Made by a program: the position numbers and the translations under genes. A stretch of 64,000 nucleotides of DNA from Mesorhizobium sp. NZP2077 (GTDB lineage: Bacteria; Pseudomonadota; Alphaproteobacteria; Rhizobiales; Rhizobiaceae): the NCBI RefSeq assembly GCF_013170805.1, contig NZ_CP051293.1, forward strand, positions 7,260,001 through 7,324,000. The letters run 5' to 3'. Below the pieces are notes generated by a model. It did no database searches and was not told where the DNA came from. It saw nothing but the letters and a program-made list of their open reading frames with translations. Positions 42,246-53,528 of the stretch are shown here, in pieces. The first letter of the stretch is position 1, and each line of letters opens with the position of its first letter.

Positions 42246-44776
42246 TCCTCTACCATTCCCGGCCCCATGGCCTCCTCGACCAGTGTCGCCGCATCCATCA
42301 GCAGTGTTTCATCGGCTTCGCCGTTCACCGGCATCTTGCCGATCTCGAGCATGATCGGCACGGCAAGCGGCGATATCTGGTCGAGATTCTTATGCATGAT
42401 TCGACCCTGGATGCGCGAGAGCATGTCGGCAAGTCTGCTGACATCGAGCAGACCGGCCGCCGCATCGGCACGCGTCGCCTGCAGCAGAATATGGTCCGGC
42501 TCATGGCTGCGCAGCACGTCGTAGATCAGATCGGTCGACACAGTGACCTGGCGGCCGCTCTTCTCCTGGCCTGGATGACGCTTCTCGATCAGCCCCGAAA
42601 TCAGCGCGCAATTGCGGAAGGTGCGCTTGAGAAGCCAGCTGTCGGCCAGCCAGGCTTCGAGGTCGTCGCCCAGCATGTCCTCGTCGAACAGCGCGCCGAG
42701 CGACGGCTTCCGGGCCTTGAACATCGCACCCATGTCGCCCAACGACCATATGGCCAGCGCATAGTCGGTGGCGACGAAGCCGAGGGGCCTGGCGCCCGCC
42801 CTGTCGAGACGGCGGGTGAGCAGCATGCCCAGCGTCTGGTGCGCCAGCCTGCCTTCGAAGGGATAGGCGACCAGATAATAGCGGTTGCCGCGTGGAAAGG
42901 TCTCGATCAGCAGATCATCGCGCTTGGGCAATACCGATTTATCGGCCTGGAATCGCAGCCAGTCGGCCACTTGCTCCGGCAGCTTCTTCCAGCGCTGTGG
43001 GTCGTCCAGCATGATGCGGACCTGCTCGGCAAGGTAGGTCGACAGCGGGAACTTGCCGCCGCCATAGTAAGGCACCTTGGCATCGCTGCCGGGGGCATTC
43101 GACACGAAGCATTCATTCTCGCGAATGCCTTCGAAGCGCAGCACCTTGCCGGCAAACATGAAGGTGTCGCCATGCGTCAGCGTTTCGAGGAAGGCCTCCT
43201 CGATCTTGCCGAGAACGGCGCCGCCGCGCGTAGCCGAGCCCTTGCTCCCGGCTTTGACGTAACGGACGTTGAGCGCCGGCACTTCGATGATGGTACCGAC
43301 ATTCAGCCTGTATTGCTGGGCAACGCGCGGATTGGAGACGCGCCACAAACCGTCCTTGTTCAAGCGGATGCGGGCGTAGCGCTCGTAGTTCTTCAGCGCG
43401 TAGCCGCCGGTGGCGACGAAATCGATGACGCGGTCGAATGTCGATCGGTCAAGGCTGGCATAGGGTGCCGCCGTTCGCACCTCCTCGAACAGATCATCGG
43501 CTCGGAAGGGGGCACCGCAGGCGCAGCCGAGAACATGTTGCGCCAGCACATCGAGGCCGCCATCGACCAGCGGCGGCGTATCCTGCGCACCGAGATAGTT
43601 GGCGTCGAGCGCGGCCCGGCATTCCAGCACCTCGAAACGATTGGCCGGGATCAGGATCGCCTTGGACGGCTCGTCCATGCGGTGGTTGGCGCGGCCGATG
43701 CGCTGCGCCAGCCGGCTGGCGCCTTTCGGCGCACCGACATGGACCACCAGATCGACATCGCCCCAGTCGATGCCGAGATCGAGCGTCGACGTCGCGACAA
43801 TGGCGCGCAGCGCATTCTCACCCATCGCCTTCTCGACCCGGCGGCGCTGACCGACATCCAGCGAGCCATGATGCAGCGCGATCGGCAAGGTGTCCTCGTT
43901 GACCCGCCACAATTCCTGGAACAGCAGTTCCGCCTGGCTGCGGGTGTTGACGAACAGCAGGGTCGTCTTGTGCCGCTTGATCTCGCGGTAAATCTCCGGC
44001 GTGGCGTAGCGCGCCGAATGGCCCGCCCACGGCACACGCTCTTCGGAATCGAGGATGGAGATTTCGGGCTTCGCGCCACCGGTGACGACGATCAATTCGG
44101 ACATATCACCCGGCGGGTTCTGGCTGACCAGCCAGCGTCGCAATTCGTCCGGTTCGGCCACCGTCGCCGACAGGCCGATTGTCTGCAGGCCGGGCACAAA
44201 GCTGCGCAACCGCGCCAGGCCGAGCGCCAAGAGATGGCCGCGTTTCGACGTCACCAGCGAATGCAATTCGTCAAGCACGACATAACGCAGATCCTCGAAG
44301 AAGCGCCTGGCATCGCCTGCTGCGATCAGCAGTGCCAGTTGCTCGGGTGTGGTGAGCAGCATGTCGGGCGGCACCAGCTTCTGCCGCTGGCGCTTGTGGG
44401 CGGGGGTGTCGCCCGTGCGCGTTTCGATGGTCACGGGCAGACCGATCTCTTCCACCGGCTTGGCGAGATTGCGCTCGATATCGACCGCCAGCGCCTTGAG
44501 CGGCGAGATGTAGAGCGTGTGGATGCCGCGATGCGCCTGCCCTGGCTTTCGCCTCGGCCTGACCGCCAGTTCGGTCAGCGAAGGCAGGAAGCCGGCCAGC
44601 GTCTTGCCGGCCCCGGTCGGCGCGATCAGCAGCACCGATTGGCCGCTTTGAGCCTTCGCCAACAATTCGATCTGATGGGCGCGCGGCGACCAGCCTTTCT
44701 CGCCGAACCATCTGACGAATGGCTCGGGCAGGGCTACAGTGGCATTCTGATTGGCAATGCGCGGTTGCTCTGTCAC
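42242..44776 (-). CDS. Ligase-associated DNA damage response DEXH-box helicase (Lhr-core type)
   Basis: 844 residues. Superfamily 2 helicase motifs: APTGAGKTLAGFLP near residue 54 (Walker A), DELH in the second motif near 165, then SATVA and the C-terminal helicase domain, and a long Lhr-type C-terminal part. The start is GTG. It is the upstream partner of pdeM. The usual operon partners, a ligase and an MBL-fold exonuclease, are absent here, so they may lie elsewhere in the genome. Lhr-core helicases act in DNA repair and translocate on single-stranded DNA. Confidence 0.9.
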   Translation of the reverse strand: MTEQPRIANQNATVALPEPFVRWFGEKGWSPRAHQIELLAKAQSGQSVLLIAPTGAGKTLAGFLPSLTELAVRPRRKPGQAHRGIHTLYISPLKALAVDIERNLAKPVEEIGLPVTIETRTGDTPAHKRQRQKLVPPDMLLTTPEQLALLIAAGDARRFFEDLRYVVLDELHSLVTSKRGHLLALGLARLRSFVPGLQTIGLSATVAEPDELRRWLVSQNPPGDMSELIVVTGGAKPEISILDSEERVPWAGHSARYATPEIYREIKRHKTTLLFVNTRSQAELLFQELWRVNEDTLPIALHHGSLDVGQRRRVEKAMGENALRAIVATSTLDLGIDWGDVDLVVHVGAPKGASRLAQRIGRANHRMDEPSKAILIPANRFEVLECRAALDANYLGAQDTPPLVDGGLDVLAQHVLGCACGAPFRADDLFEEVRTAAPYASLDRSTFDRVIDFVATGGYALKNYERYARIRLNKDGLWRVSNPRVAQQYRLNVGTIIEVPALNVRYVKAGSKGSATRGGAVLGKIEEAFLETLTHGDTFMFAGKVLRFEGIRENECFVSNAPGSDAKVPYYGGGKFPLSTYLAEQVRIMLDDPQRWKKLPEQVADWLRFQADKSVLPKRDDLLIETFPRGNRYYLVAYPFEGRLAHQTLGMLLTRRLDRAGARPLGFVATDYALAIWSLGDMGAMFKARKPSLGALFDEDMLGDDLEAWLADSWLLKRTFRNCALISGLIEKRHPGQEKSGRQVTVSTDLIYDVLRSHEPDHILLQATRADAAAGLLDVSRLADMLSRIQGRIMHKNLDQISPLAVPIMLEIGKMPVNGEADETLLMDAATLVEEAMGPGMVEE

Positions 44777-44875
44777 GCGCCAGAGGTAGCGCGACCGTGG
44801 GCAATCGCCAAGAAAAATCGGAACAAAAGGGGATCGTTGGGGTTCCTCGCCCCGTTTACGGGAGAAGGAAGAGGC

Positions 44876-45736
44876 TTACGGCCGCCGAAACCCCGTCGGC
44901 CCGCCATAGAGATAGCCGATGCGAGCCACCGCTTCATTCAGCCCTTCGCGCGAGACCAGCATGGTGTGGCCATTGGCGTGGATCATGGTGTCGGCGTCGG
45001 TCATGACGGCTACATGGCCCTTCCAGAAGACGAGGTCGCCCCGGCGCAATCCTGCATAGTTCGGGCCAGGCTCAAGGGGCTCGCCGATGCTTGCCGCCTG
45101 CATGTCGGAATCGCGCAGCACGTCCCTGCCGGCCATGCGCATCGCCAATTGCACCAGGCCCGAGCAATCGATGCCGAAGCCGGACACGCCACCCCACAGA
45201 TACGGTGTTCCAAGAAATGTCTCGGCAACCGCGACATAGTCAGCGGCAACTTCGCCGATTGACCTCAGGTGACCAGCGATGAGAGCCTCGCCGGAAGGCA
45301 GGACAGCATAGTGCGTGCCGCGCGTCTCGGCGGCACCCGTCACCGTCACCGTCGATCCCATCGACAACTGTCCCGCGACCGGAAAACGCAAGTCGGGACC
45401 GGGATAGAGGAAGGTACGGGGGACCGTGACGATATGGGTTGAGGCATGGTCCCGCCCGCCCAGCATGGTGTCAGCGACATAGCCGACATAGCCGTCGCGT
45501 TCGGCCTGGATCCAGGCCCAGCCTTCGGCGACCTCGAAGACCAGGACATCATCGCCGAACAGGAGTTGCGTGTTGACACCGGCATCAGGCCGCGGCGCCT
45601 TGCGGACATCGGCGACCGACGCGGTGATCCGCGCCGGACGGCCGCTGACAAAACGGTCGGCGGTAACCTCACCTTTCAGCCTTGCATCGGCAAGATCGGA
45701 ACGAAAGGCGTGAAGGCGGGCATCCCTGGCGGTCAA
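44876..45736 (-). CDS. NlpC/P60 family cysteine hydrolase (C40 peptidase)
   Basis: 286 residues. Two SH3-like segments precede the C-terminal NlpC/P60 domain, which has the catalytic Cys in GIDCSGLVQ near residue 188, His in GHVAVM near 242, and a third polar residue in MIHANG. It would cut peptidoglycan stem peptides. The only in-frame start near is TTG at 45736. It follows the MarR gene and precedes the helicase; the tight spacing suggests an operon. There is no obvious signal peptide, so export or localisation is uncertain. Confidence 0.85.
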   Translation of the reverse strand: MTARDARLHAFRSDLADARLKGEVTADRFVSGRPARITASVADVRKAPRPDAGVNTQLLFGDDVLVFEVAEGWAWIQAERDGYVGYVADTMLGGRDHASTHIVTVPRTFLYPGPDLRFPVAGQLSMGSTVTVTGAAETRGTHYAVLPSGEALIAGHLRSIGEVAADYVAVAETFLGTPYLWGGVSGFGIDCSGLVQLAMRMAGRDVLRDSDMQAASIGEPLEPGPNYAGLRRGDLVFWKGHVAVMTDADTMIHANGHTMLVSREGLNEAVARIGYLYGGPTGFRRP

Positions 45737-45765
45737 ATCACTAACTCGGTCTAATGGCTAACTGG

Positions 45766-46116
45766 TCAGATGGGCAGTTCGTGCGCCCTGGCGATGATAC
45801 CATCGCCGAAGCGCTCGACAAAGAGCGCGCCCTCAACCGTGCGCTTGATCAGCACATTGCGCTTGTCGAGCTCGTCACGATGGCGCGACACCAGTTTCAG
45901 CGCGCCCATCGTATCAAGCGCGCGGGTGATCACCGGCTTGGTGACGTTGAGGCGGGCGGCCAGGCCGCGCACGGTGTGCGGCGGCGGATCGAGATAGATG
46001 GTGAACAGGATGGCTGTCTGGCGCATGGTCAGGTCGGGCGCGTCTTCGCGCACCTGCGACAGCATCACTTGCTGCCACAGTCGCAAGGCCTGGCTTGGGC
46101 GCATAGCAATCGACAT
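45766..46116 (-). CDS. MarR-family transcriptional regulator
   Basis: 116 residues, somewhat short for MarR. The winged-helix core is present: LTMRQTAILFTIYLDPPPHTVRGLAARLNVTKPVITRALDTMGALKLV. It lies between the aminopeptidase and NlpC/P60 genes on the same strand, so may control this group. Its ligand is unknown. No C-terminal extension is present. Confidence 0.8.
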   Translation of the reverse strand: MSIAMRPSQALRLWQQVMLSQVREDAPDLTMRQTAILFTIYLDPPPHTVRGLAARLNVTKPVITRALDTMGALKLVSRHRDELDKRNVLIKRTVEGALFVERFGDGIIARAHELPI

Positions 46117-46192
46117 TACGCCAGCATGACGGCAAATTGTTTCGGTTCCGTTTCAGTTTCACCGATTTGCCGGCTCTGCTTGCGGCCCCAAA

Positions 46193-47557
<1,365 letters not shown>

Positions 47558-47685
47558 TCGATGTTCTCCCTGCCGAGCCCAAGCCGAGTCGGCGTTTCTT
47601 AACCGTCCGTTAGGGTTAACAGAATATTTCTGCGGGAGGGAAGATGGCCACGCAATGGCCGCGCGCATGAATGGAGGCTTAGGGT

Positions 47686-48510
47686 GTGATGCCGACCAAC
47701 CGGACAGTGAATTCCACGGGAAAACGGCTCGTCACCACGGCCCTCATGCTGGCGCTGGCGGCGGGCGTCGCCGGTTGCGGAACCAGCAGGATGACCACCG
47801 GCTCGATCGGCCGCACCGGCGGCAAACCGCTGGACAGCATGTCGGCGGGAGAAGTGCACAATGCCACCGCCGCGCTTGGTCAGTCCTACGCCAGGAACCC
47901 CAACGACAAGGGTATAGCGACCAACTTCGCGGCCGCGCTGCAGATGGACGGCGATGCCGACCAGTCGCTTGCCGTGATGCGCAAGCTGGCGATCGCCTAC
48001 CCCAAGGATCGCGACGTGCTTGCCGCCTATGGCAAGGCGCTCGCCGCCAACGGCCAGTTCGAGGCAGCGCTCGACGCCGTACGCCGTGCGCAGACGCCGG
48101 AATATCCCGACTGGAAGCTGGTGTCGGCGGAAGCGGCCATCCTTGATCAGATCGGCCAGAAGGACCAAGCGCGCCAGCTCTACCGCAAGGCCCTCGAACT
48201 CAAACCGAACGAACCCTCGGTGCTCTCAAATCTCGGCATGTCCTATGTGCTGGAGGGGGATCTGCGCACCGCCGAGACCTATATGCGTTCGGCCGCCCAG
48301 CAGCCCGGCGCCGACAGCCGTGTGCGCCAGAACCTGGCATTGGTCGTCGGCCTGCAGGGGCGCTTCGACGAGGCCGAGAAGATCGCCTCGCAGGAGCTCT
48401 CACCCGAGCAGGCGCAGGCCAATATCGCTTATCTCAGGCAGATGCTGGCCCAGCAGAATGCCTGGAGCCAGCTCAAGGATCAGGACAAGTCGAAGCCGGC
48501 AACCAACTGA
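47686..48510 (+). CDS. tadD: TadD-like TPR lipoprotein, Flp pilus assembly
   Basis: 274 residues. A lipoprotein signal peptide ends with the lipobox AGVAGC near residue 31. Several TPR-like repeats follow (about 60-250), as in TadD, which helps assemble the outer-membrane secretin. A GTG at 47686 has GGAGG eight bases upstream; the ATG one codon later is equally possible. It is convergent with tadC, the last gene of the pilus operon, and has its own strong terminator. Separated tadD from the main operon is common in Rhizobiales. Confidence 0.85.
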   Translation: MMPTNRTVNSTGKRLVTTALMLALAAGVAGCGTSRMTTGSIGRTGGKPLDSMSAGEVHNATAALGQSYARNPNDKGIATNFAAALQMDGDADQSLAVMRKLAIAYPKDRDVLAAYGKALAANGQFEAALDAVRRAQTPEYPDWKLVSAEAAILDQIGQKDQARQLYRKALELKPNEPSVLSNLGMSYVLEGDLRTAETYMRSAAQQPGADSRVRQNLALVVGLQGRFDEAEKIASQELSPEQAQANIAYLRQMLAQQNAWSQLKDQDKSKPATN

Positions 48511-48536
48511 CACACAGATTTCGCTGATAGACGTTG

Positions 48537-48572
48537 AAAGCCGCGCTGCATGCAGCGCGGCTTTCGTATTTT
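48537..48572 (+). terminator. Terminator of tadD
   Basis: AAAGCCGCGCTGCA (48537-48550) is followed at once by its exact reverse complement (48551-48564), a 28-base perfect palindrome, then T-rich sequence. It probably stops transcription from both sides, since tadC ends nearby on the other strand. Confidence 0.85.
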
Positions 48573-48593
48573 CGCAAGGACTTGCCGTGCCGC

Positions 48594-49619
48594 TTACTGG
48601 CTGGTTGCCGCTGCCGCACCGGAATGATCGCCGAAGATGCCGCGCTGGCTGACCTGGATGCCGGCCGGACCCAGGATGATGGCGAAAAGCACCGGCAGGA
48701 AGAACAGGATCATCGGCACGGTGAGCTTGGGCGGCAAGGCGGCAGCCTTCTTCTCGGCGGCATTCATGCGCATGTCGCGGCTTTCGGCGGCAAGCACGCG
48801 CAGCGCATGCGCCACCGGCGTGCCATAGCGTTCGGCCTGGACGAGCGCCTGCGATACCGATTTGACCGATTCCAGACCGGTACGGCTTGCGAGATTCTCA
48901 TAGGCCTGCTTGCGTTCCTGTAGATACGAGAGCTCGGCGTTGGTGAGGATAAACTCTTCCGCCAGAGCTACCGATTGCGCGCCGATCTCGTCGGCGACCT
49001 TGCGCAGTGCTGCCTCCACCGACATGCCTGATTCCACGCAGATCAGCATCAGGTCGAGGGCATCCGGCCAGGCCATCTGGATCGACTGCTTGCGCTTGGT
49101 GGCGCGGTTGTTGACATAGAGGACCGGTGTGTAGAAGCCGCCATAGGCAACGAGGACGCAGACGAACAGCCGGACGACCAACGGTTTGTCCGGCAACCCG
49201 CCGAGCACGAATATGTAGACCAGAGCCAGCGCGAAGCCGACAAAAGGCAGCACGAGACGGAAGAAGAGAAACCGCGTCAGCGGGTTCTGTCCCCGGAAGC
49301 CGGCGACCTTGAGCTTCTGCAAGGTGTTCTCGTCGGCCAGGGCGCGCCGCAGATCGAGCCGGTCGACAATGTTGCGCATGCCTTCCGACTGTTGCTCGCG
49401 CAGGCCTTTGCGGCGGCGATCGGCATCGCTGGCAAGCCGAGCGCGCTGCTTGGCGCGAAGCTCGTCGCGCTCCAGCGCGACCGACTTCATTCGCGACTTG
49501 AGCTGATTGCCACCAAGCGCCGGCAGCAGCGTAAAGACCGTCGCGAACACGGCAATGCCGACCAAAAGTGCGATCAGCAGCGTCGGATCAGTCAGCGATT
49601 TGATGACTTGTTCGGTCAT
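48594..49619 (-). CDS. tadC: Flp pilus inner-membrane protein TadC
   Basis: 341 residues of the type II secretion F family. Membrane segments lie at about residues 12-30, 105-145 and 300-325, with the GspF-like helical domain between them (PDALDLMLICVESGMSVEAAL). It forms the platform of the Flp pilus machine with TadB. It is the last gene of the minus-strand pilus operon, nine bases after tadB. No anomalies seen. Confidence 0.9.
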   Translation of the reverse strand: MTEQVIKSLTDPTLLIALLVGIAVFATVFTLLPALGGNQLKSRMKSVALERDELRAKQRARLASDADRRRKGLREQQSEGMRNIVDRLDLRRALADENTLQKLKVAGFRGQNPLTRFLFFRLVLPFVGFALALVYIFVLGGLPDKPLVVRLFVCVLVAYGGFYTPVLYVNNRATKRKQSIQMAWPDALDLMLICVESGMSVEAALRKVADEIGAQSVALAEEFILTNAELSYLQERKQAYENLASRTGLESVKSVSQALVQAERYGTPVAHALRVLAAESRDMRMNAAEKKAAALPPKLTVPMILFFLPVLFAIILGPAGIQVSQRGIFGDHSGAAAATSQ

Positions 49620-49628
49620 GCCGTGGTC

Positions 49629-50642
49629 CTAGACTTCGAAGTTCATCATCTTGCGCATCACGAGAATGCCGATCGACATCCAAACGCCAGCGCAACCGAG
49701 AATGAGATTGCCGACACTCGTGTTGAACAGCGGCAACATGTAATTCGGGCTCGAGAGATAGACGAGAAAAGCGACGATGAAGGGCAAAGCACCGATGATC
49801 GCGGCGGACGCCTTCGCCTCCATGGACAGTGCCTGGACCTTGGCTTTCATCTTCTTGCGATCACGAAGCACGCGTGAAAGGTTGCCCAGCGCCTCGGACA
49901 GATTGCCGCCGGCCTGCGACTGGATCTGGATGACGATGCCGAAGAAACTCGCCTCGGTGCACGGCATGGTTTCGGGCATGCGCAAGGTCGCATCGGGGAT
50001 CGACAGGCCCATCTGCTGCGAATCGACGATGCGGCGAAACTCGGTCTTCACCGGCTCGGGGGATTCGTTGGCTATCAGGCGGATGGCATCGTTCAGCGGC
50101 AGGCCGGACTTGACCGCGCGCACGATGATGTCGAGGGCGTTTGGAAATTCGTTGAGGAATGCCTTGACCCGGCGCGCGCGGCGAAACGAGACGAACCAGC
50201 GCGGCAGGCCGAGCGCGCCGGCCAACAGCACGCCTGGCACAACAATCAGCGGAGCGCCGGCCATGAAGGCGACCACCGTCAGCGCGATCCCGCATATGGC
50301 GGAATAGATGTAGAACCGTTCGATCGAAACCTTCATGCCGGCCTGGCGAAGCTGGGCTTTCAGTGGCGGCTTCTTGACGGCGCTGTCCTTGGTTTTCTGC
50401 TTCTCGTCGAGGTCCTTCAGCGAATCCTGCACCGATTTACGGCGCTTGGCCGCGTCCGCCGCACGGTCGCGCGTGGCCTTGACGATGGAACGGTCCGTCT
50501 CGGCGGCCTTGATCGTTTCAAGCCGCTTGCCCGCCTGTTTCTCATTGCTGATCTGGGTGAACAGGAATGCATAAGCGACCGCTCCGGCACTGAAGCCGGC
50601 GAGCACGACAAACGCCAATACGGTGCCGTCAATTCCAAACAT
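49629..50642 (-). CDS. tadB: Flp pilus inner-membrane protein TadB
   Basis: 337 residues, T2SSF family like TadC. The GspF domain motif ALDIIVRAVKSGLPLNDAIRLI is near residue 166; helices at about 5-25, 112-145 and 280-330. A charged region (residues 35-90) faces the cytosol and may contact CpaF. Its stop is nine bases before the tadC start. Part of the Flp pilus inner-membrane platform. Confidence 0.9.
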   Translation of the reverse strand: MFGIDGTVLAFVVLAGFSAGAVAYAFLFTQISNEKQAGKRLETIKAAETDRSIVKATRDRAADAAKRRKSVQDSLKDLDEKQKTKDSAVKKPPLKAQLRQAGMKVSIERFYIYSAICGIALTVVAFMAGAPLIVVPGVLLAGALGLPRWFVSFRRARRVKAFLNEFPNALDIIVRAVKSGLPLNDAIRLIANESPEPVKTEFRRIVDSQQMGLSIPDATLRMPETMPCTEASFFGIVIQIQSQAGGNLSEALGNLSRVLRDRKKMKAKVQALSMEAKASAAIIGALPFIVAFLVYLSSPNYMLPLFNTSVGNLILGCAGVWMSIGILVMRKMMNFEV

Positions 50643-50671
50643 CGACCAGAACCTTCACGCCAGCGGATACC

Positions 50672-52180
50672 TCAGTCAGCACGTTTCTCCATCGCCTCGA
50701 GCGCGGTGGCGAGGCGCTGTTCCTCGCCGTAGTAGCGAGCCCGGTCCCAGAAATGCGGACGGCCGATACCGGTCGAAACATGTTCGCCCAGCAGCCTGCC
50801 GTTGGCGTCCTCGCCCTTGATGTTGTAGAGGACGAGATCCTGGGTGATGATGACGTCGCCTTCCATCCCGATGACCTCGGTGATGTGGGTGATGCGGCGC
50901 GATCCATCGCGCAGACGCGCCGCCTGGATGATCACGTCGACGGAGCCGACGACGATTTCGCGCACGGTTTTCTGCGGCAGCGAATAGCCGCCCATGGCGA
51001 TCATGGATTCGATACGGTTCAGGCATTCGCGCGGACTGTTCGAGTGGATCGTTCCCATCGAGCCGTCATGGCCGGTGTTCATCGCCTGCAGAAGGTCGAA
51101 CACTTCGGGTCCGCGCACTTCGCCGACGATGATGCGCTCGGGCCGCATGCGCAGGCAGTTCTTGACCAGGTCGCGCATCGTCACTTCGCCTTCGCCTTCG
51201 AGGTTGGGCGGGCGGGTTTCCAGGCGCACGACATGCGGCTGCTGCAGTTGCAGTTCGGCCGAGTCCTCGCAGGTGATGACGCGCTCCTCGCGATCGATGT
51301 AGTTGGTCAGGCAGTTGAGCAGCGTCGTCTTGCCGGAGCCGGTGCCGCCCGAGATGACGATGTTACAGCGAACGCGGCTGATGATCTTGAGGACCTCGGC
51401 TCCCTGCGGGGAAATGGCGCCGAACTTGACCAGCTGATCGAGCGTCAGCTTGTCCTTCTTGAATTTTCGGATGGTAAGTGCTGCTCCATCGATGGAGAGC
51501 GGAGGGGCGATGACGTTGACGCGGGAGCCGTCGGGAAGGCGTGCGTCGCAGATCGGGCTGGATTCATCGACACGGCGGCCGACCTGGCTGACGATGCGCT
51601 GGCAGATGTTGAGAAGCTGCTGATTGTCGCGAAAGCGAATGCCGGTCTGCTCGACCTTGCCGTTGACTTCGATGTAGACGTTCTTCGACCCGTTGACCAT
51701 GATGTCGGCGATGTCGTCGCGGGCGAGCAATGGCTCGAGCGGGCCATAACCAAGCACATCGTTGCAGATGTCATCGAGCAGTTCCTCCTGCTCGGCAATC
51801 GACATCGCGAAGTTCTTGATCGCAATGATGTCGTTGACGATGTCGCGGATTTCCTCGCGCGCGCTTTCGGGTTCGAGCTTGGCGAGCTGTGACAGGTCGA
51901 TCGTGTCTATGAGCGCCGAGAAAACCTGACTCTTGGTGTCGTAGTAGGTTTCGCTCTTTTCACGGCCCCGCCTCGCCTCCGGCGCGATGGGCGGCGCCTC
52001 GACCGCGCGGCGCGCGGGCGGCGCGACAGGTGCGCTTGGCTGCGGCGGTGCCGCGGGCCGGGCAGCCAGAACCGCCGTGTCCGCCGAACCCGCAGGCGGC
52101 GGGGCGACCGGCGCCGGTGCTGGCTGGCGGAATTCCGGCGTGAACCGGTTGCCGTCGTCGTTGCCTCTTTTACCGAACAT
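50672..52180 (-). CDS. cpaF: Flp pilus assembly ATPase CpaF/TadA
   Basis: 502 residues of the VirB11-like secretion ATPases. Walker [13 protein letters not shown] is near residue 277, and the Asp, His boxes include the [17 protein letters not shown] stretch near 340. The N-terminal 90 residues are Pro/Ala-rich. It powers pilus extension and retraction in the cytosol. It lies between cpaE and tadB in the operon. Complete and intact. Confidence 0.93.
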   Translation of the reverse strand: MFGKRGNDDGNRFTPEFRQPAPAPVAPPPAGSADTAVLAARPAAPPQPSAPVAPPARRAVEAPPIAPEARRGREKSETYYDTKSQVFSALIDTIDLSQLAKLEPESAREEIRDIVNDIIAIKNFAMSIAEQEELLDDICNDVLGYGPLEPLLARDDIADIMVNGSKNVYIEVNGKVEQTGIRFRDNQQLLNICQRIVSQVGRRVDESSPICDARLPDGSRVNVIAPPLSIDGAALTIRKFKKDKLTLDQLVKFGAISPQGAEVLKIISRVRCNIVISGGTGSGKTTLLNCLTNYIDREERVITCEDSAELQLQQPHVVRLETRPPNLEGEGEVTMRDLVKNCLRMRPERIIVGEVRGPEVFDLLQAMNTGHDGSMGTIHSNSPRECLNRIESMIAMGGYSLPQKTVREIVVGSVDVIIQAARLRDGSRRITHITEVIGMEGDVIITQDLVLYNIKGEDANGRLLGEHVSTGIGRPHFWDRARYYGEEQRLATALEAMEKRAD

Positions 52181-52203
52181 GATCGACTACCGACCCCACT
52201 GCG

Positions 52204-53493
52204 TCACTTCTTATTGCGCGAGAGCTTGCCGAGCAGACTGCCCAGGCCAGCCTTCTTTTTCGCCCGGATTTCGCTGCGCCCGGTCAGCACATGGGCAATC
52301 TCGTTGATGGTCGCGACAACCGGGTTCTTGGCATCCATCTCGCCGAGCATGCGGCCGTTGTTGGCCGCATTGCCGAACAGCAGCGGATCGAAGCCGATGA
52401 CCGACATCGGCGTCAGTCCGAGCGGCTCGGCGAAATCGGATGGCGAAATTTCCGGCCGCTTGGGGACGCCGGCCTGGTTGATGATCAGCTTCGGCGGCGG
52501 GTCGTTGGGGCGAAGCCGCTTGAACATGTCGACCAGATTCTTGGTGTTGCGCAGATTGGCCAGTTCAGGCGTCGCCGTGATGACGATCTCGTCGGCCTTG
52601 ACCAGCGTGTTCTTGGCCCAGCCCGTCCAGATATGGGGAACGTCCAGCACCAGAAGCGGCACGCTGCGCTGCGCGGTATCGACAAGCTGCGCAAAGGCAT
52701 CGGGGTCGAAGTCGTAGACGCGCTCAAGCGTCGAGGGCGCCGCCAGCAGCGAGAGGTGCTCGGCGCATTGGGTCAGCAGACGGTCGAGATAGACTTCGTC
52801 GATGCGTTCAGGCGAGAATACCGCTTCAGCGATGCCCTGTGCCGGATCCTGGTCGAAATTGATGTTGGCCGTGCCGAAGGCGAGGTCGAGATCGGCAACG
52901 ACGACCTCGGACTTGAACAGGGTGGACATTGCCCAGGCTACATTGTGGGCGATGGTGGAAGATCCGACGCCGCCCTTGGCGCCAACGAAGGCGACCGAAC
53001 GGCCGAGCGGTTCGGCCTCCGGATCGACGAAAATCGACGACACGACACTGACTATGTCGGCCATCGACACCGGCGCGATGACATATTCGGAGATGCCGGA
53101 GCGGATGAGCTCGCGATAGAGGCCGACATCATTGTAGTGGCCGATGACCACCACTTTCGAGGATGGATCACAGTATTCCGAGAGCTGGGCGAGCTGCTCC
53201 AGCAATTGCTTGGGTTCGCTGCGTGATTCCAGCAGGATCAGGTTCGGCGTCGGCGCCGACTGATAGAACTCGATTGCCGTGGGAACGCCGCCCATATGGA
53301 CCTTGAGATGCGCCTTGGTCATGCGGCGGTCCTCGCCGGCGCGCTCGACCGGATTGGCAACGCCCTCGGTCTCGCAGAATGCCTGGATCGAGATGCGCGG
53401 AACCGGGCGCAATGCCTGCATCGCGGCGATGTCCTGCGACGAGGTATTACCGCCGTCCACGGTGGCGTCATAGGCAAGGTTGCTCATGGTCAT
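52204..53493 (-). CDS. cpaE: Pilus localisation ATPase-like protein CpaE/TadZ
   Basis: 429 residues. The N-terminal part is a receiver-like domain without clear phosphorylation residues (about 50-150). The MinD/ParA-like ATPase follows with the deviant Walker motif GAKGGVGSSTIAHN near residue 170. It places the pilus machine at the pole. ATG at 53493 has a GGAAAGAGC ribosome site; a second ATG two codons later is possible. It is between cpaD and cpaF. Confidence 0.9.
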   Translation of the reverse strand: MTMSNLAYDATVDGGNTSSQDIAAMQALRPVPRISIQAFCETEGVANPVERAGEDRRMTKAHLKVHMGGVPTAIEFYQSAPTPNLILLESRSEPKQLLEQLAQLSEYCDPSSKVVVIGHYNDVGLYRELIRSGISEYVIAPVSMADIVSVVSSIFVDPEAEPLGRSVAFVGAKGGVGSSTIAHNVAWAMSTLFKSEVVVADLDLAFGTANINFDQDPAQGIAEAVFSPERIDEVYLDRLLTQCAEHLSLLAAPSTLERVYDFDPDAFAQLVDTAQRSVPLLVLDVPHIWTGWAKNTLVKADEIVITATPELANLRNTKNLVDMFKRLRPNDPPPKLIINQAGVPKRPEISPSDFAEPLGLTPMSVIGFDPLLFGNAANNGRMLGEMDAKNPVVATINEIAHVLTGRSEIRAKKKAGLGSLLGKLSRNKK

Positions 53494-53528
53494 GCTCTTT
53501 CCGTGGCTTCTTTCCTCAAGGGCTCGGC

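Noticed and set aside
42221..45262. Open frame of over 1000 codons antisense to the helicase and NlpC genes
   Set aside because: It spans two unrelated real genes on the other strand, has no recognisable domain, and its composition is that of a shadow frame.
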